Below are positions 1-9,050 of a stretch of DNA of 20,376 nt, piece after piece. Both the position numbers and the translations under genes were made by a program. How positions within the stretch are numbered: position 1 is the first letter of the stretch; each line of letters starts with the position of its first letter. The stretch lies in NCBI GenBank assembly GCA_016802295.1, contig JAESIW010000062.1, positions 1 through 20,376 of the forward strand, written 5' to 3'. The notes below the pieces were generated by a model. It was not told where the DNA came from. It was given only the letters and a program-made list of their open reading frames with translations, and did no database searches. Source of the DNA: Brachionus rotundiformis (Eukaryota > Rotifera > Eurotatoria > Ploima > Brachionidae).

Positions 1-91
1 GGCACTTAATAATCACAATTTTATTCTTAACTGGAGTTTCTACTAAAATTGGCTCTTGTTTTGCTATTTTTCTAATGATTGAAATATATTT
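1..91 (-). pseudogene. Inverted fragment of the CRESS-type Rep helicase exon
   Basis: These 91 bases are an exact reverse complement of 1253-1343, inside exon 4 of the Rep gene downstream. The copy would be read leftwards, off the window edge. It lacks everything upstream of about codon 249 of the Rep, so the part visible here cannot encode the nuclease or Walker A motif. The match stops at 91/1253, where base 92 no longer pairs. The copy may continue beyond the window, so its full extent is unknown. Confidence 0.85.
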
Positions 92-107
92 GGATTGAAA
101 TATATTT
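77..107. repeat. 15-bp direct repeat at an inverted-repeat breakpoint
   Basis: The 15-mer GATTGAAATATATTT occurs at 77-91 and again at 93-107, one base apart. The first copy is the inner end of the inverted Rep fragment. Both copies are the reverse complement of 1253-1267. This is the sort of microhomology expected where replication switched template, though a simple local duplication is also possible. Confidence 0.8.
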
Positions 108-117
108 AATCATTCAG

Positions 118-269
118 CTGATTTGAACAATGTGGGAAATGACGATTTAAGTACCAGTATTTCACTTGAAAATCAACAAGAAGAAACAGCTCAAGTTCAA
201 GCCATTGATAATCTATGTGAAACTGATTCTCAAACAGCTTTTAATGAATTTTTGGATAATTTTTCATAA
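118..269 (+). CDS. Orphan 3' exon of an unidentified gene (partial)
   Basis: A frame open from 99 runs to TAA at 267-269. A plausible 3' splice site (ATTCAG, ending at 117) would start an exon at 118. The encoded tail is acidic and rich in Gln, Asn and Ser, ending in FNEFLDNFS. No start codon precedes it: an in-frame stop lies at 96-98, and the inverted-repeat breakpoint is at 91/92. The 5' exons were probably lost or replaced when the inversion formed. I do not recognise the protein, and the reading could be chance in such A+T-rich DNA, although its composition looks coding. Confidence 0.3.
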
Positions 270-340
270 TAAAAATTTTTAAAATCTTGATCTATTATTT
301 TATTCTTAAAAAATTGCCAAAATAAAAGTTTAATTAAAAA

Positions 341-1525
341 ATGTTTCAGTATGCCATTTGCTTAGCGAAATTACAGAACCAAAAAATTACACGCTCGCAG
401 ATCTTTAATGCTTTTAGTTATTTATGTGTTAAACTACTCGTTGCACTTGAGTTTCATGCTGACATGTACTCATATCATTTTCATCTATTTGTTGAATCGA
501 AAAGAGAAGTGAGTAACTTTTGGGATTAAAGAGAAGTGATATTGATATTTTCTTTAATTTCAAAAAAGATAGACTATTCCCTGGTCTTCAAAATTGTGGT
601 TGAAGATTTAAAAATAATTTGTCAAATCTATTTTAAAATTTGCGAGAGTCCAACCAATTATATTTTTTATATCACCAAAGAGGATTTTCAGTTTTTATAT
701 CACAATATAGATAAAAAGTTTTTTAAGTAATCTATATCATTTTTTTTTTAAATTCATTTTAAATAATAATTTTTATAGTCCTTTTATTCAATTTGCCAAG
801 TGGGCCATATCTAACCCGATTTTTGATAGAAATGCTAAATTTCTAAATGAAAATTCTATCAATTTGGATGCTGCTTTTTTTAAATTTACACATATTAAAA
901 AATGTTTTGATTTTGTATACAAAATCCCAGAATTAAAAGTTTTGAAGGTCTTCAATGACTGGAGAGATGAGTTTATTTCATGGTTTAACAATGCTATTAA
1001 TGAAGAAAATAACTCAAAACCAATTTATCTTTATGGTGAAAGTGAATCTGGAAAAACATATTTTTTGAATTGTCTCTTTGGTAATTTTTAGTCATTAAAT
1101 TGTCATAAATTTTAATAAATAAAAAATTTGTTTAAGGCCATTTAGATTCTCAAATATTTCGTATTTCTAATACAAATATCAATGAATCATTAAAAATGTG
1201 GAATCCTAATTTCTACAACCTAGTTGTCAATGATCAGTTTTGTTTTGATTTTAAATATATTTCAATCATTAGAAAAATAGCAAAACAAGAGCCAATTTTA
1301 GTAGAAACTCCAGTTAAGAATAAAATTGTGATTATTAAGTGCCCAAAAATATTTATTTCAAATAGGATTCCTGATTTTGACAAAAATAATTTTTTTCATT
1401 TTATTGAAGCTAAAAGAGACAAGAAAAAAGGTAATTGAATTAAATTTTGAAATAAAAAATAAAAAATTGTTTAAGATTTTAAGAATCCAAATGAAATTCT
1501 TAGATTCATTGAGCCAAATATTTAA
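341..1525 (+). CDS. CRESS-DNA-virus-type replication initiator (Rep), five exons
   Basis: Probable rolling-circle replication initiator: an HUH endonuclease joined to an SF3 helicase. Exons are 341-508, 569-726, 779-1080, 1137-1430 and 1476-1525. All four introns (60, 52, 56 and 45 bases) are GT-AG and keep the frame, giving about 323 residues, normal for this family. Motif I is FQYAI near residue 2. The HUH motif is YHFH with H46 and H48. Motif III is YITK with Y90, the expected nicking tyrosine, and K93. The linker has an FAKW-type motif. Walker A is GESESGKT with K201, motif B is VVND with D242, and motif C is FISN with N285. The first ATG is used because motif I follows directly. The family is known from circo-, gemini- and related viruses and from integrated copies. 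An unbroken, intron-containing version implies expression from a nuclear genome. Exon joins are predicted by eye. Confidence 0.82.
1253..1343 (+). repeat. Inverted-repeat arm within Rep exon 4
   Basis: Perfect 91-base partner of 1-91 in opposite orientation, covering about Rep codons 249-278, between motif B and motif C. The two arms flank a 1161-base loop that contains the 5' two-thirds of the Rep gene. Confidence 0.85.
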
Positions 1526-1708
1526 GAAGACTTTTTTTATTTTTTTATATTTAATTCTAATAAATGATAAATAAAAATAAAAGCTTATTTCAAACATATT
1601 CGATCTCGACCTCGAAGCTGCATCTTTAAATATTTTCCTATTTAAGAAAATGAAAAAATTATATTTTTTTAAATTCTGAAATTATAAAATATTAAAAAAT
1701 TAATTAAA

Positions 1709-2635
1709 ATGCCAAAGCGAGTATATAAACTTCCTGTTAGTCTTGAAATTAACAGGCTTACGAGTCTATACACCGCACAGATCGAAAAAATCTCAGAAGT
1801 AAAAGAGGAACAAAAAAATAATTTCTATAGTTTAGTTATACCATCATTAGCTGAACCAAAAATTATAAGCGATATATCCGATAATCCAAGGTATATTTGC
1901 AATTTTCAATGTTGCAAGGAACAGAATAAATCATTCGCTAGCAAACAAAAATTCATTCAGCACTTAAAAATTTTCCATGATCAAGAACTTCCTGGTGCAT
2001 GTAGTTTTTTATCACCAAATGATAAAGCAACAGTTCCAGGTGGTTTTTGGTGTTCAATTTGTGGCCATCACTATTGTCGTCGAGATCATTTACAAAATCA
2101 TATTCGAACAAGTACACATTGCAAAAACGCAAATATTTGTTTGAAAAATCCAATCGAAGTTAAAGAACTAGAAATAGAAGAACGTCTTGCAATAGAAGCG
2201 CCAGTTGTCTCAAAAAGTGTTACATTTGAATTCAAGAAAAGCGAGTCGCTGTTGGCTATTGAGTGGAAACCTTTGGATATTTCGCAAATCGAAAAAAATT
2301 GTCAAATACAAGCCAAGGAAAAGTCCTCATATGCACAAAGCTTTAAAAAATTAACCAAGTCTTTATCAATGATATCTTTATCTGGAAAAACAATCAAAAA
2401 CTCAATCAACCGAAAGTCAGCAACATTTCAAAATATTTTTAGCATTCCGAACATTTCATTTTCTGATAATCAAAACGAATTAAATAATGAAGAGAAGAAG
2501 AGAAAACTAGATGATGATGGAATCGAAACTACAAATTTTAAAAAAATGTGTACAAAAGAAGAGCTTAATTCCGATGATGATGATCAACTTATAATCAATT
2601 CTCTTATTAAATATGAAAATAAAAAATTAAATTAA
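1709..2635 (+). CDS. C2H2 zinc-finger protein, module copy 1
   Basis: A 308-residue single-exon protein, probably nuclear. Finger 1 spans about residues 64-90 (a Cys cluster at 64-69, H85, H90). Finger 2 is C115, C118, H131, H137. They are separated by a linker containing ELPG. The C-terminal half is charged and Ser-rich, with a likely nuclear-localisation patch EEKKRKLDDDG and an acidic DDDD stretch near the end. It is a paralogue of the zinc-finger protein at 3563-4063: finger spacing, the LPG linker and the N-terminal LE/SL region correspond. The copy here is longer, with an extra tail of about 140 residues. The start is the first ATG after an A+T-rich leader. Two fingers suggest DNA or RNA binding, but the target is unknown. 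Gene spacing is tight (131 bases to the next start). Confidence 0.75.
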   Translation: MPKRVYKLPVSLEINRLTSLYTAQIEKISEVKEEQKNNFYSLVIPSLAEPKIISDISDNPRYICNFQCCKEQNKSFASKQKFIQHLKIFHDQELPGACSFLSPNDKATVPGGFWCSICGHHYCRRDHLQNHIRTSTHCKNANICLKNPIEVKELEIEERLAIEAPVVSKSVTFEFKKSESLLAIEWKPLDISQIEKNCQIQAKEKSSYAQSFKKLTKSLSMISLSGKTIKNSINRKSATFQNIFSIPNISFSDNQNELNNEEKKRKLDDDGIETTNFKKMCTKEELNSDDDDQLIINSLIKYENKKLN

Positions 2636-2766
2636 AAATATTTTTATGTTAATTATCAATCTTAACCCATTTAATGCAAGTAAAACTGCAGATAAAAATT
2701 AATAAACTTATTTGATTAAATCTTAGAAAAAATTTAGGCATAAGATAATTATTTAAAAATTTCAAA

Positions 2767-3444
2767 ATGAATGACAGTGTGTGTATAATTGAATCCGACT
2801 CTGATAATAGTGTAATCATATTAGATAATCTCCCAGATGATAAGAAAAGTAATAATATGAAACGTGACATCACTTTCGACGAACTTTTATCAGAAAAGAA
2901 GAGAATTAAACATTCTTCGATTTCTGAAATGAGTCAAATTCAATGCCTGACAAATCCTACTAAACCATGTTCAAGTAACGATTTACAAAAATCGAACCTT
3001 GAAGAACCAGAAAAACCCATTAGTTTGAGAGAGTTTTATAAATGTAATGCAAGTTTTGATCAGCGTCTCTTCTATAATCGTATTGATGAGAACGAATTTT
3101 TAGATCTCAAGTTATATGCTTGGTCCATTTTAGAAGTGGTATTAGATATGACTTGCCACAAAAAAATAATATATAGTGTCGAGCATTATTACCATCAAAT
3201 GTATAAGCGAAAACGTTTTGAAGAAAACAATGAAATAATGATAAAACTGAAAAATGAATTTATGCAAGTTTATTCAAGTGAATCAAGCGACAACAAACAA
3301 AATTCAGATTTCTTGTTAGCGAAAAGAAATTATGAACTTCAGATCAAAAATCAAGAATTTATTTGTAAATTTTTTTATAATGATTTAAAAAGTTTTGTTA
3401 ATTTTATTCAGGAAGCTTATGAAAATAAATTTATTTTACCATGA
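2767..3444 (+). CDS. Acidic partner protein, module copy 1
   Basis: A 225-residue protein I cannot name. The N-terminus carries two short hydrophobic-acidic runs, VCIIESDSD (residues 5-13) and SVIILDN (about 15-21), which resemble SUMO-interacting motifs. The middle is basic and polar. The segment from about residue 90 (FDQRL) to about 145 (EHYY) is shared with the protein at 4139-4684 and looks helical. No signal peptide or membrane segment is seen. It always follows a zinc-finger gene in this window, so a joint role, perhaps as a complex on DNA, is a reasonable inference. The function is otherwise unknown. Confidence 0.65.
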   Translation: MNDSVCIIESDSDNSVIILDNLPDDKKSNNMKRDITFDELLSEKKRIKHSSISEMSQIQCLTNPTKPCSSNDLQKSNLEEPEKPISLREFYKCNASFDQRLFYNRIDENEFLDLKLYAWSILEVVLDMTCHKKIIYSVEHYYHQMYKRKRFEENNEIMIKLKNEFMQVYSSESSDNKQNSDFLLAKRNYELQIKNQEFICKFFYNDLKSFVNFIQEAYENKFILP

Positions 3445-3562
3445 ACCTTTTTTTTGCTTAAATATTAAAAGATTCAGTATTTATATTAAAGAAAAAACCC
3501 TTTTAAAAATACTTGTAAGATAAAATAATTCTAAAGATCAAAAAACTTAATCGAAAATTAAT

Positions 3563-4063
3563 ATGTGCCGAAAAGTAAAGGATGTCAAAGAAGAAGAACT
3601 CAATCGGCTTAAAGAGAAATATTCTTTTGTATTGAGTGGAAGACTTGAAATGAGTGTTGAAAAAATTGCAAATTTTGTGAATTTGGTTTTACCAGTTCTC
3701 GTCTTACAATTTCTAGAGCAAGACAATATTAGATACAGTTGTTATTTCGAAGAATGTAAAAAGAACAAAAAATCATATGCATCAAAATTTGGATTTGTTC
3801 AACATTTGTGTCTCAATCATACAAATCAGCTGCCCGGTGGTGGATTATTTTTATTGCAAAGACAAGAACGAATGCTTCAAAGGATTAGACAAAAATTTAA
3901 CAGCAATGAATACAAATGCAAACATTGTGGCAAGAATTACAAACGACAAAATCCCTTTATTAAACATGAAACAAACTGCAAAATTAATGACACCAATGAT
4001 TCCCAAATAAATGAGAAAATTTCTATTCTAGAAGAAAGTTTCGCAACGATCATCCTCGATTAG
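3563..4063 (+). CDS. C2H2/C2HC zinc-finger protein, module copy 2
   Basis: A 166-residue paralogue of the protein at 1709-2635. Finger 1 is C60, C65, H81, H86, with the shared KSYASK-type core and QHL before the first His. Finger 2 is C119, C122, H135 and C139, a C2HC version. The linker keeps the LPGG motif. The N-terminus is a probable helix (KEEELNRLKEKY). It lacks the long charged tail of copy 1. Only 75 bases separate its stop from the next start, which is compact for an animal gene and more like viral gene packing. It probably binds nucleic acid in the nucleus; the target is unknown. Confidence 0.72.
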   Translation: MCRKVKDVKEEELNRLKEKYSFVLSGRLEMSVEKIANFVNLVLPVLVLQFLEQDNIRYSCYFEECKKNKKSYASKFGFVQHLCLNHTNQLPGGGLFLLQRQERMLQRIRQKFNSNEYKCKHCGKNYKRQNPFIKHETNCKINDTNDSQINEKISILEESFATIILD

Positions 4064-4138
4064 TAAAAATAAATTCTAATAAAATATTTAAATTAGTTTC
4101 AAAATTTAAATTTTCTTTAAAATAAATTTTCAAAAAAA

Positions 4139-4684
4139 ATGTCTTCATTTAATTCATGGATAGGGGTCTCTGATAGATCAAACGATGAATCACATGAAAG
4201 CATAAATTTGTCTATCGTATCAGAGAACAAAAGTTATAGTCTTTCTTTAGACCTGCAACCAATTGTTGTGACTGAAAGCCAATTCTGGGATTTTGACCAG
4301 CGTCTCGACAAGAGCTTTGAATACAACTGTATCAGTGACGAACAAATATGTTTTGAATCTCTTGCTGAAGCTATTATTGACAAATGCTTTGAAGCAGTAT
4401 TCGATGAAAAAAAAATTTGCCTGGAGCATTATTACGCAATAAATAAAATCAACACAATTATTCGAAAGAAAAAAGAAGAAGCTAACTACATGATTTCAAT
4501 GTCTCTGGATTTAGATCAAGAACATAGAGAGTGCGATTGTGATGCAAGTGAAATTGATTTAAAGCAAAGAAGCATCTCAAAAAACTTAATTAATATACGA
4601 AACGAGATTTTCAATTTCGAAGCATCAAAAGAAGAACTAGAAAAAATCTTAGAAGATATTTATTCAATCATTAACATAGTCTAA
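4139..4684 (+). CDS. Acidic partner protein, module copy 2
   Basis: A 181-residue, acidic, probably mostly helical protein, paralogous to the one at 2767-3444. Both have FDQRL followed about 40-50 residues later by an EHYY motif (here LEHYYAINK), and similar hydrophobic spacing between. The SUMO-interacting-like N-terminus of copy 1 is absent. A cluster EHRECDCD near residue 122 holds two Cys residues but does not form a recognisable finger. The C-terminal third has coiled-coil-like spacing. I do not recognise the family. Confidence 0.62.
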   Translation: MSSFNSWIGVSDRSNDESHESINLSIVSENKSYSLSLDLQPIVVTESQFWDFDQRLDKSFEYNCISDEQICFESLAEAIIDKCFEAVFDEKKICLEHYYAINKINTIIRKKKEEANYMISMSLDLDQEHRECDCDASEIDLKQRSISKNLINIRNEIFNFEASKEELEKILEDIYSIINIV

Positions 4685-4855
4685 ATATGTGTTTTAAAAA
4701 TTAACATATTCTTGAATAAAATTCTTAAAAAATAACTTCATTTTTTCTAAATATCAATTTTTTCTAAATAGATTAATAAAAAATAAAAATTTAATCTTAA
4801 ACCCAAAATTTAGTGACTTAGGATAAATATAATAAAATAATTAAACCCTAACCCC

Positions 4856-5744
4856 TGATCACTCTATTAAATAAAATTAATTATTAATAATAATAAATTA
4901 AAAGATAAAAAAAATATAACTTTACTTTAAATCTATTCAACATGATAACAAAATTTTGATTTATTTTCGAAATTTTTGTTTCACTTCTGAATGATTGTTG
5001 ACAATTACATTGGTTACATTTGAGATTTTCGATTATTTCATTGTCAAAATATAATTTTAAACAGTCTTCGATTGTTTTTGAATCAGTATTAACTGGGAGC
5101 TGGAGACATATATTTGTAGACACGATACGTTTTTCATGTAAACTATTTTGATTGCATACCATTGTTTGAATTGTGTTGAAAACAAAACTTTTACTCATTA
5201 AATTGTGAGTTTTTTTGTACATTTCATGTATATCATGTATATTTGACAAATTTTCATTTGGTCTAAGGCCACGTTTACCAATTTCAATTTCAATAATACA
5301 ATTATCGACATATTCAATGAATTGTAATAAAAATTCGTGAGCATCGTTTTGTTCATATTGTTGAAAGTAATCTTTCAAATCCGATTCGAATAACTTGTCG
5401 AAAAATGAACATTGTAAATTTCGATATTGTTTTTCCTTTGGATTTTTTCTTTTGTTCAAACCATTGTACAAAAATTCAACATAGAACTTCAAAAGCTCAT
5501 AGTCTTTTTCCATGTAGACACTCTCATGTTGATACTTGTGTTCGATTAGTTTTTTCAATACTTGTTCAAATGGGTTTAAACATTGAATGATTGAACCAAT
5601 ATAACACGTGTTGAAAAGATTTGAAATTGGACGACCAACAAACCATGATGAATTGTCATAGACAAAAGTTGAACTGACCACATTGCTAGTTCTTACCAAT
5701 TGATTCAAAAATTTAACCTTGTTCAATGATAATTGTTTTGCCAT
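4856..5744 (-). pseudogene. Truncated ubiquitin-specific protease gene (left-arm copy)
   Basis: Same gene as at 12696-14223, read leftwards from ATG at 5744. Exon 1 (4926-5744) is intact, with the catalytic C47 in NTCY and the NDAHEF box. Intron 1 follows, but only eight bases of exon 2 remain before homology ends at 4856. The catalytic His region and the WYYFDD segment are missing, and reading through intron 1 adds only a short hydrophobic tail before a stop. An active peptidase is therefore not expected. The one amino-acid change from the intact copy is V208 in place of E208. A truncated, substrate-binding decoy cannot be excluded. Confidence 0.85.
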
Positions 5745-5866
5745 TTCTTCAAATTGCAGATTGTTTTTTTCGATTTAGTTTATTAAGTTAAATATCTAAA
5801 TTTATTTGAAAAAATATTAAAAATATAAAATAAAATAGAAAATGTTGTCAAATTAAAAAAGAAATA

Positions 5867-7690
5867 TTAAACAAAATCAATGTTTGTATTTTTTTTTTGC
5901 TTTTTAAATTTATCATATTTAACTAAAAGAACATATATAATTATTAGAAAAATAAAAAGAAAAACAATTGAAAAAAAAAAAAATATTATCTTATTCCAAA
6001 TGCTGGAAAAAAAATTTGATAGGCCATTTGAAATTGATGCTGTAATTGTTTGTAATGGATCATTGTTAATTTTTTTAACTTGTTTATCAAAAAATGAGCT
6101 GAATTTAATTGTATTCGGATCACTATTTGGTTGTAAATCAAAGTTCGAATTACCGATTAAGAATTCATTCAATTGTTCGATTAAATCACTTCCATTGACT
6201 AAATACGAATGATGAAAGAATAGATTTTTTGCATGACCGAGAGTCAATCTAAAATCTGTTAAATGATGATCTAATTTTGAAAGATATATTTGATTTTGTA
6301 TCTTTTTGAGTAGAAAACTTGTATCATTTGAATCTTTTATAATGAGAGATTGCTTGCATTCAATTGCTTCAGACGAGTATTGGGTAATTATATTATTTTC
6401 TCGTATAAAACCTTTTTTGAAATCATTAGTTTTGTCCAATTTATATTCAATTGGTATTTGTTTTGTGCATGTATTTTGAATTGAATAGTTCTGAATGCGT
6501 ATACTTGAAACATTTGAACAAATTGGCAAAAATGCCTGACCATTATTTAAATAAAAAATAAAATCTTGTTTTCCTTGAGAATTTTATTAATTTTTTAATT
6601 TATTTTAAATAAAAAATTTTGAAAAATTACCCATTTTATTCAGAAACAAAAACTTATCTCGTAAATGAAGGTTTTGTCTAATTGAATTTAATAACATAGT
6701 ACATTGCAATTGTTCTATTTTATTGTCTAAACGATTCATTCTATAATCATTTTCTGAAATTATAAGGTCATTTTTATCGCTATCATAAAAATGATTGATT
6801 GAATACTTGGACTGATGTAAATTTTCTAATTTTTTTTTTAATTCCAAATTTTTTCGATTATAAAACGATAAATATAGTCCTTCTGATGTTAGATAAAAAT
6901 CAATGTCACAATCGTTTATTTTTTTGTTTAGTTTAAAAAGATAATTTTCGCTAACCGATTCAACAATTATATCATTCCAGTCATAAGTTTTTTCAAGATC
7001 GTTTAGGTGAATTAATCGTTCATAGGGACAATTTCTTATTTCATTTGAATTCCAAATAACTGTACTTTGTGGCAATAAGCAAAAGCCATCTTGAGCAAAG
7101 CATGGTCTAATTGAATTATGAAAAATATTTTGATTTTTATTTTGAGCCAAGACGATTTTTTCGCTTAAATGACATTCGAAAAATCTTTTTTCGATTGTTC
7201 CAAAGTAAAAAGGAAATTCTTCTTCAATATTTTGACTAAACCAACATGTTTTATTTTTTATACCAGAACATTGCATATCGAACGATTGAGTTAAGTCGCC
7301 ACACTTTTTTTCCAAATTCATTTTGTTACAATCATGTTTTGACAATTTTATTTCTTCAATGTCGTTTTGAACATATTTATTAAACAAAAAGTCTTTACTA
7401 AATCGATACTTTCGAATTATCATTTTACATTCGGCGCCTGTTGTCTCTAGTACGAAATTATGCTTTGAAAACACGAACGCCATGTCAATACTTTTTATAT
7501 CAATACTTTTTATATGATCGTTAATTTCTTTTTGGCTTTGACGAAAACAATTTGTATTAAAATTTAACATATTAATATTTGAATTAACATGGCACAATTT
7601 AAATTCGCCTATGATTTCATTTTGATCACAATTTAAACGATTAAAATAAAATGCTATCAATATCAACCGAATGAAGAAAAAATTATTCAT
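5867..7690 (-). CDS. Virus-like type I membrane glycoprotein, left-arm copy
   Basis: Two exons, 7690-6631 and 6573-5867, give a predicted 588-residue protein identical to the right-arm copy at 10749-12572. It has an N-terminal signal peptide (hydrophobic IRLILIAF run, Cys about residue 20), a Cys-rich ectodomain, several N-x-S/T sites, a 23-residue membrane segment near 549-571 and a 17-residue basic tail. The copy is unbroken, so both arms could be expressed. It is read in the opposite direction to the right-arm copy and diverges from gene X at 8274. See the right-arm entry for family reasoning. Confidence 0.75.
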
Positions 7691-8273
7691 TTGATTTTTT
7701 TTTTAAAGAGATTTTAACTTTTTTTTTAAATCTAAATATTTAGAATATTTAATTAGAAAAATAAAACAAAAAGGAAATCTTAAATGAATTAATGTTTGAG
7801 TTTACATTTTTAAAAAATTAAAATTAAAATCAAATATGAAAAAAAGAATTGAGTTTACCAAGTCAAACATATTAAAGAAGTTAAGAAAAAAAATTACCTA
7901 AAAGGAATTTATTTTTAATTTTTGATTTTTTCATTTAACGCTTTTAAAATTCTTTAGATAATAAAATTTTATTGAAATGTGTTTATTGTTTTATTTTTTA
8001 ATCTAAATCGATTTATGATTATATCTTTAATCTTTTGTCAAATTTGATGGTATAAAGCTTTTAACACTTATATTTGTAAAATGTAAATAATGATTTTATC
8101 TTTTTTATTATCTATTAAGTAAAAAGGGGGAGGGACTTTAAAACAAAGGAGAAATAAATAGTAATGTTTCTTAATTAACAAAGAAAGATTTAATCATTAA
8201 TAAACAATATAAATATGAATATTTATTTCTTTATAATAAAATTCTAAAAAATAATTTAGATACTATTTTTAAA
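7691..8273. promoter_or_regulatory. Divergent intergenic region between glycoprotein and gene X (left arm)
   Basis: This 583-base gene-free stretch separates two genes read outward, so it probably holds both promoters. Visible items are a TATAAAG at 8051-8057, a G-rich tract AAAAAGGGGGAGGGAC around 8122, a motif AATCTAAATA at 7729-7738 before the glycoprotein, and AATTTAGATA at 8253-8262 before gene X. No open frame of note was seen. Confidence 0.45.
8253..8262 (+). promoter_or_regulatory. AATTTAGATA motif upstream of gene X
   Basis: Ten-base motif ending 11 bases before the gene X ATG. The mirror copy in the right arm is at 10177-10186 on the minus strand. The same 10-mer precedes the protease and USP genes. 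It could be an initiator-like or virus-type promoter element; the role is inferred only from recurrence. Confidence 0.4.
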
Positions 8274-8522
8274 ATGACCCAAAATTCAGAGTTCGATAAC
8301 AAGATGTTAAATGATTTTATGGATAATTATGAAAAAAATCAAAATCAATCAAATTCCATTGAAAATCAATTGCAAAATTCAAGTGAAACAATTACTGAAA
8401 AAAGCTTTGCAACTTGTACAGATTGGCCCCAAAATCATTATCCTATTCAATCAACATGGTCATATTTTAAAGATAATCAAAAGGATGAGATCAAAAATGA
8501 ATGGAATTCACAGCCATTTTGA
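8274..8522 (+). CDS. Small acidic protein of unknown function (gene X, full-length)
   Basis: An 82-residue protein, rich in Asn, Gln and Ser, with Trp residues near the C-terminus (TDWPQNH, a second Trp at about 62, and NEWNSQPF at the end). There is no signal peptide, membrane segment or known motif. The first 61 codons lie inside the inverted repeat and are shared with 9884-10165. The last 21 lie in the unique spacer. Its charged, Trp-containing end looks more coding than the A+T-rich end of the other copy, so this is taken as the intact form. It diverges from the glycoprotein gene. Confidence 0.5.
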   Translation: MTQNSEFDNKMLNDFMDNYEKNQNQSNSIENQLQNSSETITEKSFATCTDWPQNHYPIQSTWSYFKDNQKDEIKNEWNSQPF

Positions 8523-9050
8523 AAGTTTATTTTCATTTTTAATATTTTGTTTCTGAAGATTTATTAAATTTGCTTAAAATCAATTTAATAAGTATTTTTT
8601 ATTTTGGATTTTTTTAAGATTAAAAGATTAATAAAATATTAATTAAAATTATTTTTAAACTAAATTTATCTTTATTTATACAAACCAAAACCCTAAACTC
8701 ACGACATTTTTTTTTCTAAATAATAATTAATACTTTTTTACTGATAATGTTTTTATTGAATAAAAAGTTAATAATTAAAATAAAAAATTATAAGAAGTGA
8801 ATGCAAATACAATAGTGTTGACACTAATCAATTGATAAGTTCTACTTAATTAACGGTTTTAATATTATTTATAATCAGTATTTATAAATTATCACAGAAA
8901 TTAATCAATTATTAAATTTTTAATTGGTTAATTGAATTGATTAGATTTATTTTATGACATTTAATAAGGGGTTTATAAAAAGTCAATATTCAAAAGTAAA
9001 ATATATAATAGCAAAAATAATATAATTTAGATAAATTTAAAAATTAAAAA
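8523..9050. other. Intergenic part of the spacer
   Basis: These 528 bases between gene X and the protease gene are very A+T-rich, with no convincing frame on either strand. A short CCCTAAA run occurs near 8691. The AATTTAGATA motif at 9024-9033 is the only item that recurs elsewhere. Confidence 0.5.
9024..9033 (+). promoter_or_regulatory. AATTTAGATA motif upstream of the protease gene
   Basis: Exact match to the motif before gene X and the USP, ending 17 bases before the ATG at 9051. It lies outside the inverted repeat, so this occurrence is not explained by the duplication. Confidence 0.4.

Larger units (their letters stand above)
1709..4684 (+). repeat. Tandem duplication of a two-gene module
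   Basis: Two copies of the same order (zinc-finger gene then partner gene) lie head to tail: 1709-3444 and 3563-4684. The similarity is visible at protein level but no longer obvious in DNA. The duplication is therefore much older than the 3.6-kb inverted repeat next to it. Confidence 0.65.
4856..8457. repeat. Left arm of a 3.6-kb inverted repeat
   Basis: This segment of 3602 bases is the reverse complement of 9982-13584. I compared all coding parts and several intergenic stretches and found only three places that differ. One is T/G at 8439. One is a single codon of the USP, Val here and Glu in the other arm. The third is a substitution plus a one-base length change just before the USP ATG. 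The outer end lies at the palindrome TGATCA (4856-4861), eight bases into USP exon 2. The inner end lies inside gene X. Confidence 0.95.

Noticed and set aside
1358..1597. Minus-strand frame of 79 codons across the end of the Rep gene
   Set aside because: It crosses Rep exon 4, an intron and exon 5 in antisense and is dominated by Phe, Ile and Lys from A/T runs.
8122..8137. G-quadruplex in the G-rich tract of the divergent intergenic region
   Set aside because: Only two G-runs of three or more are present; four are needed.
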